Shown here: positions 45,129 to 58,069 of the stretch, piece after piece | Position numbering within the stretch: the stretch's first letter is position 1 | How the letters are laid out: each line of letters begins with the position of its first letter | Origin: Hygrophila difformis | Taxonomy: Eukaryota > Streptophyta > Magnoliopsida > Lamiales > Acanthaceae | NCBI GenBank assembly: GCA_030278955.1 | Contig: JAOANR010000014.1 | Location: 18,540,068 to 18,604,067, forward strand | DNA length: 64,000 bases | Direction: 5' to 3' | The notes under the pieces: generated by a model | What the model saw: the letters and a program-made list of their open reading frames with translations, nothing else | What the model was told of the DNA's origin: nothing | The model's database searches: none | Program-made: the position numbers and the translations under genes

Positions 45129-48107
45129 ATGGCATCCTTTGCAGCTCTCGTTTCTGTTCAGACCATTATTCATACCCTCCAAAATCACCCCAACCCTCCT
45201 ATTTCTCTTGACAAACACCAAGTTGAGTCCTTGCTCCAAAATGTTAGTTTCCTCCAAGAATTCCTTGAACTCTATTCCCATCGTGACTTTTCTTCCGCAG
45301 AGGATTTAGGCGGTCTCATCACATGTGCTGCTTATGCTGCCGAAGACGTCATTGAATCCTATATAGTGGATCCAATTGGTGGATCCACAAGCAAAGTTGA
45401 AAAAAAAAATAATGGTGATCGGTTCTATCAAGATCTCCAGAAGGTTGTTGAAGAGATGGCTCGTATAAAGAGAAAAGCAATGGACATTAAAGAGAAGCTG
45501 GGAGGTGAAGATCATGAAAGTGGGAGTTGGACATTTGATGTTTCACCAGGTGCAGTTCAATCCTCGAAGCAGCAAGGCGTCGTGGTGGGCTTTGATGATG
45601 TCTTGGTGGACTTGTTGGATAAGCTCACGCGAGACAGGCATTCTAGTCGCCAAATAATACCCATCGTTGGTATGGGTGGTATCGGTAAGACTACGCTTGC
45701 TCTGCAAGCCTTTGAACATGGCCTTGTTGCACACTATTTTGATATTCGAGTTTGGGTTACAGTTTCTCAAAAATTCAAAACTCGGGATATTCTCGTAGAA
45801 ATATTATGTCAAAGAGACCAAGGTAGCAAGGAGACTTTGAGCCAATTGAGTGAAAATCAAATTTTTGAAAGAATACATAAGGCATTATTTGGTAGGAGGT
45901 ATTTGGTTGTGATGGATGACATGTGGAGTAGTGAGGCGTGGAATGATATAAAATGGTATTTTCCTTATAACAACAGGGATGGGAGTGTGGTGATAGTAAC
46001 AACTAGGTTATCAGATTTGGCCCTTCAGCTAACAAATTCTAGTGGCATTCAACTCAATTTGCTAGATGAAGATAAAAGTTGGAACCTTTTCTGTAAAATG
46101 GTGTTTGGAGAAGATGCTTGCCCACTAGAATTCGAGGAAAGTGGCAAAACAATTGTAAAAAATTGTAGAGGACTTCCATTGTCTATTGTTGTAATTGGAG
46201 GACTTTTGGCAAAGTCCAACAAAACAAAACAATATTGGGATGTTGTGGCGAGAAATGTAAGTTCAATTGTGAATTCAGAGGATAATGAGCGTTGCTTGAA
46301 CATACTGTCTTTGAGTTACAGGCATCTACCAATTCATCTGAAGTCATGTTTCCTTTACATGGGCATTTTTCGTGAGGATGCAAGAATTAAAATCTCATGG
46401 CTGGTGAAGTTATTAGCTGCCGAAGGATTTTTGAAACCCATTGAAGGCATGATGATGGAAGATGTTGTGGAAAAATACATAAATGATCTTGTGGAAAGAA
46501 ATTTGATTTTAGTTGATGAATGGGGATCCACTGGGAAGTTAAAGAGTTGCAAGATCCATGATTTGTTAAGAGACTTATGTATAAGAGAAGCTCATAAGGA
46601 CAACTTTTTTTGTGATGTGAAATTTCATGATTATCATTCGTGGAATGATGATAGCATTGAAGCAGAGCGCCGCATTGTGGTTCGGGGGAGGGTTCTAAAT
46701 GATGAGTATCAACATCATCAACAACTTAATAGCAGCTTGGAGTCTGCATCACAAGTTCGTTCCATCATTGTATCGGATTCTAAGGTGGGTATCCAGGATT
46801 TGAAAGTAAAATTGTTGAGGGTATTAACAGGAGACGGCATATATAACTGTCCGTCAATAGAGGACGACAGTTGTATGAAACATGTTTTTCAGTTTTACAA
46901 CTCCCGTTACCTCGCCGTTTGGATTACTAAGCCTCTCACGTTGTTACCCTCTTCTTCAATTGCCCTCCTTTGGAATCTTCAAACACTGATTGTTGGTGGT
47001 TATACTGAGGATGAATATGTTACCATACCAATTGAAATTTGGAAGTTGCCTCAACTCCGACATATCTATTTTATGGGTTTCACTCTCGAGCCTCCAGTAG
47101 TTGATGATGACGACTTTGTTTCGAGGAATCTAACAAGTCTTTCTAGTATGCGTAACTTCAAGAGTAGTGAAGTGGTTAAAAGAATCCCCAATATCAGGAA
47201 AGTAGGGCTTGCGTATAATGATCCCTACGAATACATCAATCTTGAGCAGTTGCATAAACTAGAACACCTTAAAATCTATATGCTGGGTAGTCCTGCAATA
47301 GAAGAAGCAAGGCGAAGGGAATTGGTTCTTCACAGCTTGGCATTCCCACATTCACTAAAAAAGTTAGAGTTTATGAGTGGGGAAAACCATAATTGGGGTG
47401 AGGTGAACACAGTGATGGGTGCTCTACCCAACCTTCAAAAGCTTGTTCTAAACCACATTGTAGGGACTGAGTGGAGACTAACAGAAGAAGGGCAATTCTC
47501 AAGTCTAAAAGTGTTGAAATTATATTCATGCAGAGATTTGGAATGTTGGACAATGGATGGCACTCGTTTCCCACTCCTCCAGCGCCTTTCTCTTGAGGGG
47601 TTGTCCAAGTTAAGAGATATCCCTTCTGAAATTGGGGGGATTCCAAACATTCAATCCATACATATTTCGAATTGCAGTGATTCTTGCATCAAATCAGCAA
47701 AAAGGATAGCAGAAGAACTTGGGAATTCTAACCTCCTTCAAGTGTCCGTTACACTTGACCCCTATGACAATAATAGAGAGCATCTACAGAGCTTAGAACC
47801 AAGCGCTAATTTTAAGGTAATTAAACATGATCACTTTATATCTTCCGCACTTAAACATTATGTAATGGCATTATCACATATTGTTGTGCTCTTATGCATA
47901 TATATTTGCCAACTACTTCCTCCGTTTTTTTTTTTTTTTTTTCTAAGGATCGACAGTGCACGCAGTCAAATACACATTTTAACTCATATAACTATGATAA
48001 AACTTTAAGTAAAAGTGTATGTGTGAATATTTGATACGCTTTTAGGTTTCATCCAACATTTATTATGCATCACGAGTTTCATGATTTTGCAGATTAAATA
48101 TTGGTGA
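45129..48107 (+). CDS. CC-NB-ARC-LRR resistance protein, R1/late-blight-like group
   Basis: The first ATG (45129) gives MASFAALVSVQTIIHTL, the usual start of this group; upstream in-frame codons lack an ATG. Exon 1 runs to 47816 (896 codons). A GT donor there and TTTTGCAG acceptor at 48092 add IKYW and a TGA at 48105-48107, about 900 residues in all. Domains: Rx-type coiled coil (1-130), P-loop GMGGIGKTT (about 180), kinase-2 YLVVMDDMW (about 258), RNBS-B VIVTTR, GLPLSIVVIGG, RNBS-D CFLYMGIF, MHD-like KIHDLLRDLC (about 474), then about 12 irregular LRRs. It acts as an intracellular immune receptor and ADP/ATP switch. MHD reads IHD, common in this group. The last intron contains a MITE remnant (47914 on). 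It appears intact. Confidence 0.9.
47914..48020. mobile_element. Truncated CTTCCTCCGT MITE in the last NLR intron
   Basis: CTACTTCCTCCGT is followed by a long T run and a MITE-like body (CGCAGTC...CATTTTAACTC). No matching right terminus is present. Unspliced reading would extend the protein through this sequence. Confidence 0.5.
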
Positions 48108-48179
48108 CACAAGTGGCTTATTGGGTACGGTAGCGGAACTCTCATCTCTACAAAATTAACGTTAAGGTTTGTTTATATA

Positions 48180-49130
48180 GTGGACTATTTCCAATTTTTA
48201 TTATTTGAACCAATTAAATTATTACATTTTGTACTGATCTTGAAAATGTAATTTATTATAAACTACATATTTTATTTTATTGTGTAAAATTTTTAATTTT
48301 AGACATTTAATTATTGATTTTTTATTTTATTGTTGTGTTATTTTATTTTATCATTTTCATTTATTTAAACTTAATTAGAGTATTTATTTATCTTTTATAT
48401 TTTCTGTCGATATATTTTATATGTACTGATATATGTTATTCTTTTTATTTTTTAATTATTTAGATAATTTAATTTAATATATTATTTTAGTAAAAATAAA
48501 ATTAAAGTGGTGAAATAAAATTAAAAAGGTGAAGGAATTCTGATTATATTTTTCAAAAAGGGATATAATTTAAAAATAAAATTATATATTGATAAAATAA
48601 ATCTACATTACATTATATACAACATTATATCAAAATAATTTTTTAAATTAATAGAAAATTTAATAAATTTAAAATATTTAAATAAAATAAAAATTATGGA
48701 ACGAAAATGTTAATATAATGAATTAATTAAACTATATTTTTGAAAATTAAATAGGAAAAATATGTTTGAAGAATAAAATGAGATTATATTAATTAGAATA
48801 AAATAATTATGTCTTAAATAGTCGTTAAATAATTGAAACCTTAAATAAAATAAATATATTATAAATTAAAATATATATACCGGGAAATGAATATATTAAA
48901 AATTGGCCATTTGATTGATCTATTAATGATAAATGAAAAGCTTAAAAGTTTGAAGGTCAAACTAAAATAAAGTAAAAGTTCATGGGATCAAGAAATATAT
49001 AATTGGTTTATTTTTACAAGATGTTGCCATGGTGGTGTCTATTTTAACAACTCGTATGTATTGTGGCCTAAAATAAATTTCTTAAGAAAAATCGTGTTTG
49101 TAGTCATCTATTTTAATATTAAAATCTTCT
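48180..49130 (+). repeat. AT-rich dispersed repeat copy
   Basis: It aligns with 42750-44760 and, reversed, with about 6100-6620. No ORF of note. It lies in the 3' flank of the NLR. Confidence 0.5.
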
Positions 49131-49676
49131 TTTTTTTTTTTTAATTCTCAAACCAAATTCTTTTTGCATGGTTAAGTTGTCCTCAATTTGTATATGTCTG
49201 TTCTTCAGGATTGTTGCGACATACTAGGATTTTTCAACAACGGGAGTCAGATCTAGACAATGCCAATGGCGAGGACTTTCAAAGCAATTTTATAAAAATT
49301 CCTCGTCTAGGCTACTCTGATGTCTGATGAAGCCAAAATACACAAAATACAAAATTCGGTATCACCAAGAATGGTGATGCCAAAATGTTCCAGAATGTGC
49401 TTTTCTCCTTAAGTGGCTTGACATGTTCGGTTATTGCTCTGCTTTCAGACTCTCACTTGTAAAATGAATTAAATTTAAAGAATTGGCAGGTTTGCTTTTG
49501 TTGATACATTGGTAGTAAAAGTATGTTATGTCCCCATGTGCTAAAGTTTATGGTGGTCCTATTCGTGCATTTTCACTGTGCTAAAGCTTTGACGCAACTT
49601 TGTATAGTAGGATTATGCTGTATATGAATTGAAATGTTCATTTCACAACAGATTTCATTATTTGAAGTTCCTATTC
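49131..49676. other. NLR downstream flank, no gene
   Basis: A stretch near 49205-49330 is less AT-rich and may be further 3' UTR of the NLR displaced by the AT-rich repeat. This is inference only. Confidence 0.3.
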
Positions 49677-49691
49677 AACACTATATGACAG

Positions 49692-49836
49692 CTGGGGATG
49701 AGGGCTTGGCCAATTGGTGAAGTTCCTTGACTTCCATCTTTTGGTTGGGGTTCGATTCTCCACCAGGCCTCATATCCTTCCCGGCATGGACTCCCACCCC
49801 TCATTTACTTAGTCTGTATGATCTGTCTAGCCAAAA
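49692..49836 (+). mobile_element. tRNA-derived SINE
   Basis: A perfect 15-bp duplication AACACTATATGACAG flanks it (49677-49691, 49837-49851). It has an A-box-like TTGGCCAATTGGTG, a B-box GGGGTTCGATTCT, and an A-rich end. It is about 145 bp and not a functional tRNA gene. Confidence 0.85.
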
Positions 49837-49851
49837 AACACTATATGACAG

Positions 49852-51457
49852 ATCATACGTCCCATTTCCAGAAAACTTAGTTAACTTGGGCATCCAACTT
49901 CCAAGACTCCTCGGAAACCTAGACAATGTAGGTGATTTCCAAAATTCTGCTGCTATATCATCATCTACAAATCTCATCTCACAAAATCCCAACATTGTTA
50001 AAGATCATATATATTGATTAAACGATGGGATGTCCCCAGTTGATATAATGGTCAATCCACTCATTGCCAATTGATTTTAAACTGGAAGTCCGTGAGTCCA
50101 TGTTCAACAAACATATGCATCAAAGATTGCCGTTCAACAAACTAAACATTCGATGTTTTATGAGTCTTCAATTATTTTCTTCTTTAATTTATAGTACTCT
50201 TTTGTTTTGTTTTATCCAATATGTGCTAATTAGCATCCACAACTTGTCGTAAAACAAGTCCGTAGTAGCATTTTTTCGCTAGAAATGCATCTCCAATTTT
50301 TATCACTAAAGGGGTAACACATTTCTCATTGAATTTTCATCACTCATCACACAAAATGTTGAAAAAGGAGGCCAGCTATTTGTACCAAATTCCTACCCTC
50401 CAAGAACTTCAGCACTTGCGTTGGTGGTACGAACCTCTTCCCGACGCTATATGCAAGGCATGCCGGGTAGCCAACCCAACAAAACCAGGCATATATAATT
50501 TGAATTCCTAACCTCAGCTTGAGCATGAAAGTCTCCTTTGATAAACCATACAATGTAGAAGATTTTTTAAATGCCTTATCTTTCTTTAGTTCACCACTCA
50601 ATTTTTCTCTGTTTGTTTTCTGCTGTCATTAATGGAATAATGGTGCATTATCGAATAGTTAGTAAGAACACAGATATTATTAATGGCATCAATAAAAATA
50701 AAAATAAAAAAATTATTAATGGTGCATAGCGCACCATGGCAAAAAACACTGTGAAACACAAAGAGAAAAATTGTTTCACATACAATATTTGCACATTAAT
50801 AGGTCTAGACGAACATGACATTTTAATGCCAAATAAGTGAACGACAATTTGCTCTCCCATTTTACAACATGTTTTGTGTTTCATAACGATTTAAGAGCAT
50901 GTGTCTTGATAGAACACAATAAAGACGTGATGCATCCGAGCAATAAATTGCAAGAAAATGCCAAAATTTCTAAACTCACTTCCTACCAGTGCCGTCGGCG
51001 CCGTCCTGTCATAGTTCCTTCGGCACCCTTCCTCTAAGCTCCTAGCCGCTGCTTCGCACGTTTCAGGGACATAAAAATTCTTCCATGGTAAATTGCTGGG
51101 TTTTTCTCAACTTTGCCGAAATGTAAATAGCCCGGGCCCTCTTTTAAACCTCTAAATCAAACAATTAAAAAACGTGGTCAAACAACTAAAGGCTGTATTC
51201 GTTTCAGATTTTTATGGTTTTTAAAAAGTGTATTGATTTAGACTGTCGAATATTTGACTTTTTAAAATCTGTATTGAATATATCTAGATTTTTAAAGACT
51301 TTTTAAAATCTGTATTGAATACCCCTAGATTTTTAGAGACTTTTGAAAATCTAAATTGAATACACCCAGACTTTCAAACTCAAAAAAAAATTTCGTATAG
51401 ACTCTCTATTCAATACACACCTAAATTTTGATTAATAAGCTGTTTGACAATGCTAGC
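49852..51457. other. Intergenic stretch without a recognised gene
   Basis: Only short ORFs. About 51190-51420 holds three related blocks with TTTTTAAAATCTGTATTGAA, a small diverged direct repeat. Nothing else is identifiable. Confidence 0.4.
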
Positions 51458-51708
51458 TAGGGGTGGGCACGGTTCGGTTAACCTGAATTTTTCAGGTATT
51501 TGTATTTGTATTTGAACCAAGTAAATACTTCATTTCAGTATTTGTATTTGTAACCGGAGTCCTTGGTTAACCGGGGGTTCGATTTCGATTCGATTCAGCG
51601 GTTAAACGATTCGGTTCGAATATTTAAAATCTACGAAACTCAAAGATTTGAAAAATAAAAACTTGATTATACATTTTTAGAGGGGCGGACGAGGTTATTA
51701 CACTACAG

Positions 51709-51743
<35 letters not shown>

Positions 51744-52211
51744 CTATGAAATCAAGTGGTTCTTTCCAATATTATCAAAATATGTTAGTATATATAACAA
51801 ATCATAGTGTAGAGGTATAGTTCAATAATAGAGTATTCTGAAACACAAAAATCAATATAGGCTTATTAATTATGAGGATATATTTTGATAGTTAGCTCTT
51901 AATTAGTTTTTTATATACTTAAATAATTAAATTCATAATGATATATATTATCTATATATAATTTTGTACCATCAAATGTCTATAATATTTGCAATATATA
52001 TAACTTTTAAAATAAAATAAATATATTCGGTTCGGTTCGGTTAACCGGGGAAAAAAATTAACATATTTGTATTTGTATTTGAACCGGACGAATACTGAAA
52101 TATGATATTTGTATTTGCTCTGCTCTGGGGTCCTCGGTTAACCAGAAATTCGGTTCGATTTCGATTTGATTCAGCGATTGAACGCGAGTTCGAATATTTT
52201 GACCACCCCTA
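51458..52211. mobile_element. Non-autonomous hAT (about 750 bp)
   Basis: The termini are TAGGGGTGGGCACGGTTCGG and, at the right, GACCACCCCTA. The flanks ATGCTAGC and ATTGCTAGC approximate an 8-bp duplication with one extra T. The interior repeats GTATTTGTATTTG(A/T)A and CGGTTAACC and contains a (TA)n run near 51715-51741. No transposase. The termini resemble the large hAT at 26078. Confidence 0.75.
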
Positions 52212-53230
52212 ATTGCTAGCCCCTTACTTTCCATTATCCGTCCATATGAGGCCAATTCCATGATTCCATCCTCGCTGTAGCCTCAAGAGTCAAGACCACT
52301 GCAAACCCGCCGCTGCCCTCCCTTTTCATTTTCGCCGTTGCTCGCACCCCCTGAGAAGTCCCAATGAGGGACTAATGTCCACTTCGCCATCTCCACCACT
52401 GTAAGTCTTTCTGTTATTTTTGTTGGTTGATCTATTCCGTTGTCTACTTTTCTGTCTGTTGGATTCTCGGGCATTCGCTGGCCGGGGAGGGAGTTTGGTT
52501 GGTTTGTTTTGGTTTATTGATTATTTGGGTCTGGTATGGGCCTATGGGGTATATGGTTGATTCTCGCCCTTCTCCATTGAGTTAAGCTGCTGCAGTGATT
52601 ATTTTGTAAGCACTCAATCTGTTCGACAAAATGCCTCAATACGAAAATCCTTATTTTCTGATTATTTTTCTACGCAAATGAAGTCCGTGTCTTCTTTAAA
52701 TGATTATCAAATTCTCCATGGGAGGACGAACAAATTCACAGCCAACTTCATGTTCTCTTTAGTGGGTAAATTTTCTCATATTATGTTTTGATGGATGTAT
52801 TTGGAGGAGGATCTATCCTTCAACTTGTTTAAATTAATGTAAGGATCCCCCAAATCCGAATCCATTCATCCAAGTTCAAAATTATTTTGGCCGACCTCAA
52901 AATAGCATTCCAGTCTTTGAAATTGGATGAATTAAGCAATTTTTGGATGTCAGTCGAGATGTACTTTTTCAAAATAAGTTTAGCGCATAATATGTCATGC
53001 ACCTACAAAGCTTATTGTATGTGTCTAAGCTTATCGGGGAATCAGATAGGCAAGTCGAGGATCCTTGGTAATCATATCCCAATAAAAATTTATAATGCAT
53101 AATACATATAGATATGTATTATGATCTATGCATATAGATACGGATGTAAGATACGGTTAGAATTTAGCCTAAAACTATTATTGATGACCATTAGAGGTGT
53201 ACTATGTGTACATATGATCTGAGTAATATA
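52212..53230. other. Intergenic; possible remnant of a gene leader
   Basis: About 52260-52640 is less AT-rich and resembles a 5' UTR followed by an intron donor (CTGTAAGTC near 52398), but no coding exon can be followed. The remainder shows nothing. Confidence 0.3.
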
Positions 53231-54818
53231 TACTTCCTCCGTTCCTTATTACATGCTACATTTGCATAGTATTCACTATTTATTAAGTAACTCTGACCAA
53301 ATATTTTAATATAGTTATATAAACAAATATAGTCAAGCAAATCTTGTTGGATTCTATATTGCTCGGACTCGGGTACGGGTGTCCGACACGGGTGCGGCGA
53401 TATGTGGCGGACACTTAACATTTTAAAAAATAGGATACGGGGACACGACAAAAAAGGATCCAGAATTAGGACACGAGTGCGGGGACACATTTCAAAATTT
53501 TTTTTATATATATTTTATTATATAGAATTAATCAGAATTCATATTTGATAGGTAATTTTCACTAATCCAAATGCAACAATTTTCATGTCTGGAAGATGAC
53601 ATTTGAAATAAGGAAGAATGAAAGGGAAGAAGAAAGGAAGAACTGGATGCCTGGGGAGGCGTAAAAGAGAGAATTGAATGAAGAAGAAAGAAAAAATGGA
53701 GGCCGGCGGTTGCCTTCTAAGACCATCTATATCCATAATCTTTATGGAGACCCAACTATCCTCCACATCATTATTGTAAAAAAAAAAGGAATAATGGGAA
53801 GTGGTCTCTCCCAAGTGGTCGACCATCAACCCTTATGAGACCTTTGGTCTCTTATTCATTGGCCAATGGGATGGGACATTTGTCTCAATCCCATTGGTCA
53901 ACTAAAATTTTAAATAATAAAATTAAAAATCATTTATATATTTTATATTTTAAAATATGAATAAATAAAAAATATACTAAATTTTATAATATTACATTCT
54001 CTACAAATAGAGACCACTCTTGATATAGTTTTGTTAAATACATAATATTGATAGAGTATGTTAAATTCAATTAAAATAATTATATATAATATTATGGTTG
54101 GATGGTTGAGTAGTTATTGATAGAGTATGTAAAATTGGGGTGGTTGGGTAGGGATGGATATTAATGAGTTGGAGGAGAGAGAAATTAATTAAATAATGAG
54201 ATGGTTGGATTGTTGGGGTGGTCATAGTTAAAGATAGTCTAATAAATAATACTAATAGAGTAAAATAATACCAGCCTCTTTTCACCTTCCCCTACTTTAA
54301 TAGAGTAAAATAATACTAATGTTATACCAGCCTCTTTTCACCTTCCCCTATTCCCTGGGCCTCCCTTCCCCCACTGTAACCCTATTTCTCCACCTCTCCG
54401 CCACTGACTGCCCCGATTTTGAGAGACCTGCCTCTCCCCTGCTCTCCCCTATTGCCCGAACTGATTTCTCGATCCACCTCTCCCTGCACTCCACCTGATC
54501 CGCCGCTCCAATCGCCCGCTCCTCGTCGCCGCTCCCCCGCAACCACCGAGATTGGCCGCGACCTGCAAAATGTTGCGGACTCCGGCGAAAATCTGAAGCA
54601 CCCGCGTCAGATCCTGTCCCGGGCGTCGTGTCCGGTGGACAGGGGTACGACACCCATTTAGCCGAGTCCGAGCATAGGTTGGATTCATCTAATATTGTAG
54701 TTTTAAAATATCAAATGTTTGTAATTTTTATTTGTATACAATTTGAGTTCTTAATAGTTAATAATGTGTCTTGAATTGCGTAAGTGAAAAATAGAAATGT
54801 AGCATGTAATATGGTAGA
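53231..54818. mobile_element. MITE interrupted by a 1.3-kb MULE
   Basis: The left part (53231-53354) starts TACTTCCTCCGTTCCTTATT. The right part (54687-54818) ends with GAAATGTAGCATGTAATA, complementing TATTACATGCTACATTTGC of the left. The insert 53355-54677 separates them. Confidence 0.65.
53355..54677. mobile_element. Pack-MULE-like element
   Basis: A perfect 9-bp duplication GTTGGATTC lies at 53346-53354 and 54678-54686. The inverted ends share TGCTCGGACTCGG. About 54350-54660 is C-rich and gene-leader-like, possibly captured, but no conserved protein can be read. A direct repeat of about 57 bp containing CAGCCTCTTTTCACC lies near 54270-54350. Its termini differ from the TTCAGCGA MULE family. 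Confidence 0.75.
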
Positions 54819-55279
54819 GTGTGCTATTTAATTTTACCATATGATGAATAGTGTATGCTACTGCGACATTATGTTATGTGATATGTTTATGTGTGTGTGG
54901 GTGATATTGCTACTTTTATGTCTTTATACATCTTAGTTACATGTCGATGCTTTAGAAACATGATGTGGAAAGTTGGAAATTTTTTAATATATAGTGATCA
55001 ACTAATTGATATTGTATTAAAATGATTACCAACTTTAAGGAAAAACAGATAAATTAATCAACTTCAAGGAAAAACAGATAAATTAATTTTGAGAATAGCA
55101 CAAACTGGAAATATTAAAAAAAAAATAATATTGAAGCCCAAAATTTCCTTAGCTTTGACAGTTTGATGTTATATTTATTTATTTTCTCTAGTTTAACTTT
55201 TCAATTATGGTACTAATATGCTGCCATTGCCATTGCACATAATATTATTGAAAAATTAACTAAAAAGTTATTTGTGCAA
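54819..55279. other. Intergenic, no gene seen
   Basis: AT-rich DNA containing a short tandem duplication with CTTCAAGGAAAAACAG/CTTTAAGGAAAAACAG near 55034-55080. Confidence 0.4.
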
Positions 55280-55293
55280 ATACATGGAAGACC

Positions 55294-55465
55294 ATGAGGA
55301 CTTACCCAAGCGGCTAAGTCCCTACCTTCCAACCTTAAGGTTGGGTTTCGATTCTCACCCGGCCCCCTATCTCTCCCCTTTATCCCTTTGTAGTTTGTGT
55401 GGCATAGGTCCCCACCATTCTTTCTCTATCTTCAACTCCTCCAATAAAAAAGAAAAGAAAAGAAT
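55294..55465 (+). mobile_element. tRNA-derived SINE
   Basis: The duplication ATACATGGAAGACC is at 55280-55293 and 55466-55479. A-box region ACTTACCCAAGCGGCTAAG, B-box GGTTTCGATTCT, and A-rich 3' end. It is about 170 bp, related to 31716-31883. It lies about 200 bp upstream of the receptor-kinase start, possibly in its promoter. Confidence 0.85.
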
Positions 55466-55657
55466 ATACATGGAAGACCTTGAAAAGTCTCCTCATTCAA
55501 TTTTTCACCAACCTCCAGCATTACACTATAATGATGCTGCACAAGGCAGGCAAAAGGATACAAGGCCTCTCTATTGATCCTTTGAGGCTTTGATCATTTC
55601 ATACTGTAATCATTTATCACTCTTAGCTTTGCAGTTTGCACGTTGCACCCTTTGTTT

Positions 55658-57780
55658 ATGGCAAATCTTGCTTACCTGTGTTTCTGTTACTTGCTAATTC
55701 CACTGCTTTGTGATTCTCATGACACTTTGCACCCAGGTATACCTCTCCATGATGGCAAATCCATCTCCTCCTCCAATGGGACTTTCCAGATGGGTTTTTT
55801 CAGCCCTGATGATTCCCAGCAACGCTTCTTCGGGATATGGTACAATGTCGAGACCATTTCTCCGCGTACCGTGGTGTGGGTGGCTAACAGGGACTCCCAT
55901 CTGGACTCTACTTCTGGAGCTGTTCGCCTTTCCCTGGATGGGAATCTGCAAGTTTTCAATGCCACCAATGGCACCGCTGTGTGGTCTTCCAATTCCAGTA
56001 TTCAAGAAGGGACTGCGGTGGCACAGCTCCTGGAATCAGGGAACCTGATTGTGAAAGATGGAAGTGGAAAATACATATGGCAGAGCTTCGATTATCCCAC
56101 TGACACAGCTCTGCCTGGAATGAAGATTGGCATGGATTTGACGACCGGTAAAGATAGGATATTAAAGTCGTGGAAGACCGACAATGATCCTTCCACGGGG
56201 AACTCTTCTTTCTTGCTTGATTCTCACGGATTTCCTCAATTGATGTTGTTTATCAGCAACTCGACTGTGAGGTTCAGACTTGGGCCCTGGAATGGGGAAA
56301 GCTTCAGTGGATTACCAATGATGGAGAACAATCCAACCTTTACATACAATTTCGTGTTAAATCAAAAGGAGATTTACTACATCTTCAACCTCATTAACCA
56401 ATCGGTTTACTCCAGGCTGGTACTGGGTCGGATGGCCTCATACGGCGTTACACGTGGAAATATGAACGTCAGGAGTGGACCATTCCTCTGAATACGCCTC
56501 TCAATTGCCTCTCCTATGGGCTTTGTTGGGGCAATGGCATCTGCAACATGGGCAAGAATCCAGACTGCAGCTGCTTGGACAAGTTCACGCCCACTAACCC
56601 AGTTCATTGGGCTGCTTCGGACTGGTCTTCTGGTTGTGTTCGCAAAACACCTCTGAATTGTACGAACGATGTGTTCATTAAGTATCCAGGGGTGAAATTG
56701 CCTGATACAAGGAATTCTTGGTACAACGAGAGTATGAACCTTGAGGAATGCAAGGAAAGGTGCTCAGAAAATTGCACTTGCATGGCATATTCGAATATAG
56801 ACATCAGAAATGGAAGTGGATGCTTGCTTTGGTTCGGTGATCTTATGGACACAACGAATCTCACGGACCACGGACAAGATATCTACATAAGGATGGCCAC
56901 ATCTGAGTTAGGTATGTCATATAACTCCCATCTTTTGAATTTTAACAGTAATGATTGAGTAATGCAAACTTTAGTAAATCTTGCAGCCTCCATCACGCTC
57001 GCCTCAACAGGCAATACTAGACAAAAGATGATGATACTCCTAGTTTCGCTGGCTTTACTGGCTGTGATTCTGGTGTCAGGCGTCATCTGTGCATTGTACA
57101 TGAGGAAGAAAAGGCAGAGGAACCAACAGAAGGATATGCAAGCATCACAAGAGCCAACTCTGGAAGGTAAGAATCCAGCATTTTGTCCAAATACGGCAGG
57201 TGTTGTGTGTGTGTTTCTTTCTTTCTTTATTTTATTTTATTTTATTTGAAAAATATTAGATGCATTTGTCTTGTCTAATTCGAGCTTATTCCAGTACATG
57301 CCGGTACTCAGCAAATGAGGGGCAAGAAAGAAGATTTACAGTTGCCACTTTTCGACCGGTCCACCCTGCTCAAGGCTACTAATTACTTTTCAGAGGATAA
57401 CAAGATTGGAGAGAGTGGATTCGGGCCTGTTTACAAGGTTTCTCAGTTATCCTCTTCTCAAGTTGCTAAATACTGATATTCAATGAAAGAAATCAGAGTT
57501 GGCCAAGAGTGTTGCATATTGTCTGTCTTGCCTTACATCTGTTTTCGCTCGTTTTGTTTCTTAACTCTTTAGGGCATACTGCAAGGAAAGGATATTGCTG
57601 TAAAGAGGCTATCAAAGAACTCAAATCAAGGACTCGAAGAGTTCAAAAATGAAGTCATCTTAATCGCAAAATTACAGCACCGTAATCTTGTGAGGCTTCT
57701 AGGATGTTGCATAGAGGCAGAGGAGAAGATGCTGGTTTACGAGTACATGCCCAACAATAGCTTAGACACATTCATATTCG
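55658..57780 (+). pseudogene. G-type lectin S-receptor-like kinase, 5' half; frameshifted and cut by a MULE
   Basis: The ATG at 55658 gives a signal peptide MANLAYLCFCYLLIPLLC; the longer upstream reading uses a non-ATG start. Exons are 55658-56911, 56987-57166, 57295-57437 and 57573-57780, phase-consistent once one base is restored. Domains: B-lectin (FQMGFFSPDD; VVWVANRDS), S-locus glycoprotein region, PAN with Cys-rich ECKERCSENCTCMAYS, TM segment MILLVSLALLAVILVSGVIC, and kinase N-lobe ([27 protein letters not shown]). Lesions: GGGG reduced to GGG at 56425-56427 shifts the frame; the glycine-rich loop has Ser for the usual second Gly; and the MULE begins at 57786, five bases into the intron after exon 4. 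The kinase C-lobe must lie beyond the element. Confidence 0.88.
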
Positions 57781-58069
57781 GTGAGGGGTCCGGTTATGGT
57801 GCGATTGAACAAATCCGCAGCACATCAAGGCGAAAATCTTGATCGTCCAATTAAAATCCAAGGGTTGTAAATGCAAAAGGGTAAAGTTGTCCAATTAAAA
57901 TATGTAACGGTTTTATTAATTACGAAATTAACGGATTAGTACGTATCTTTAACGGATTTATTGCATATCTTAAACGGATTTGTATCCTAAAATATCTTAC
58001 AACAGAAAAAATCACTAAAATCACTATGCTTTTATTTTTAGCGAAATTATTAATTCCTAATTAAAACAT

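Noticed and set aside
49692..49836. Possible tRNA gene because of A- and B-box-like sequences
   Set aside because: No cloverleaf can be folded and it is flanked by 15-bp target duplications with an A-rich tail: it is a SINE. The same applies to 55294 and 31716.
55643..55657. Receptor-kinase start at 55643
   Set aside because: That codon is TTG; the ATG at 55658 begins a proper signal peptide.
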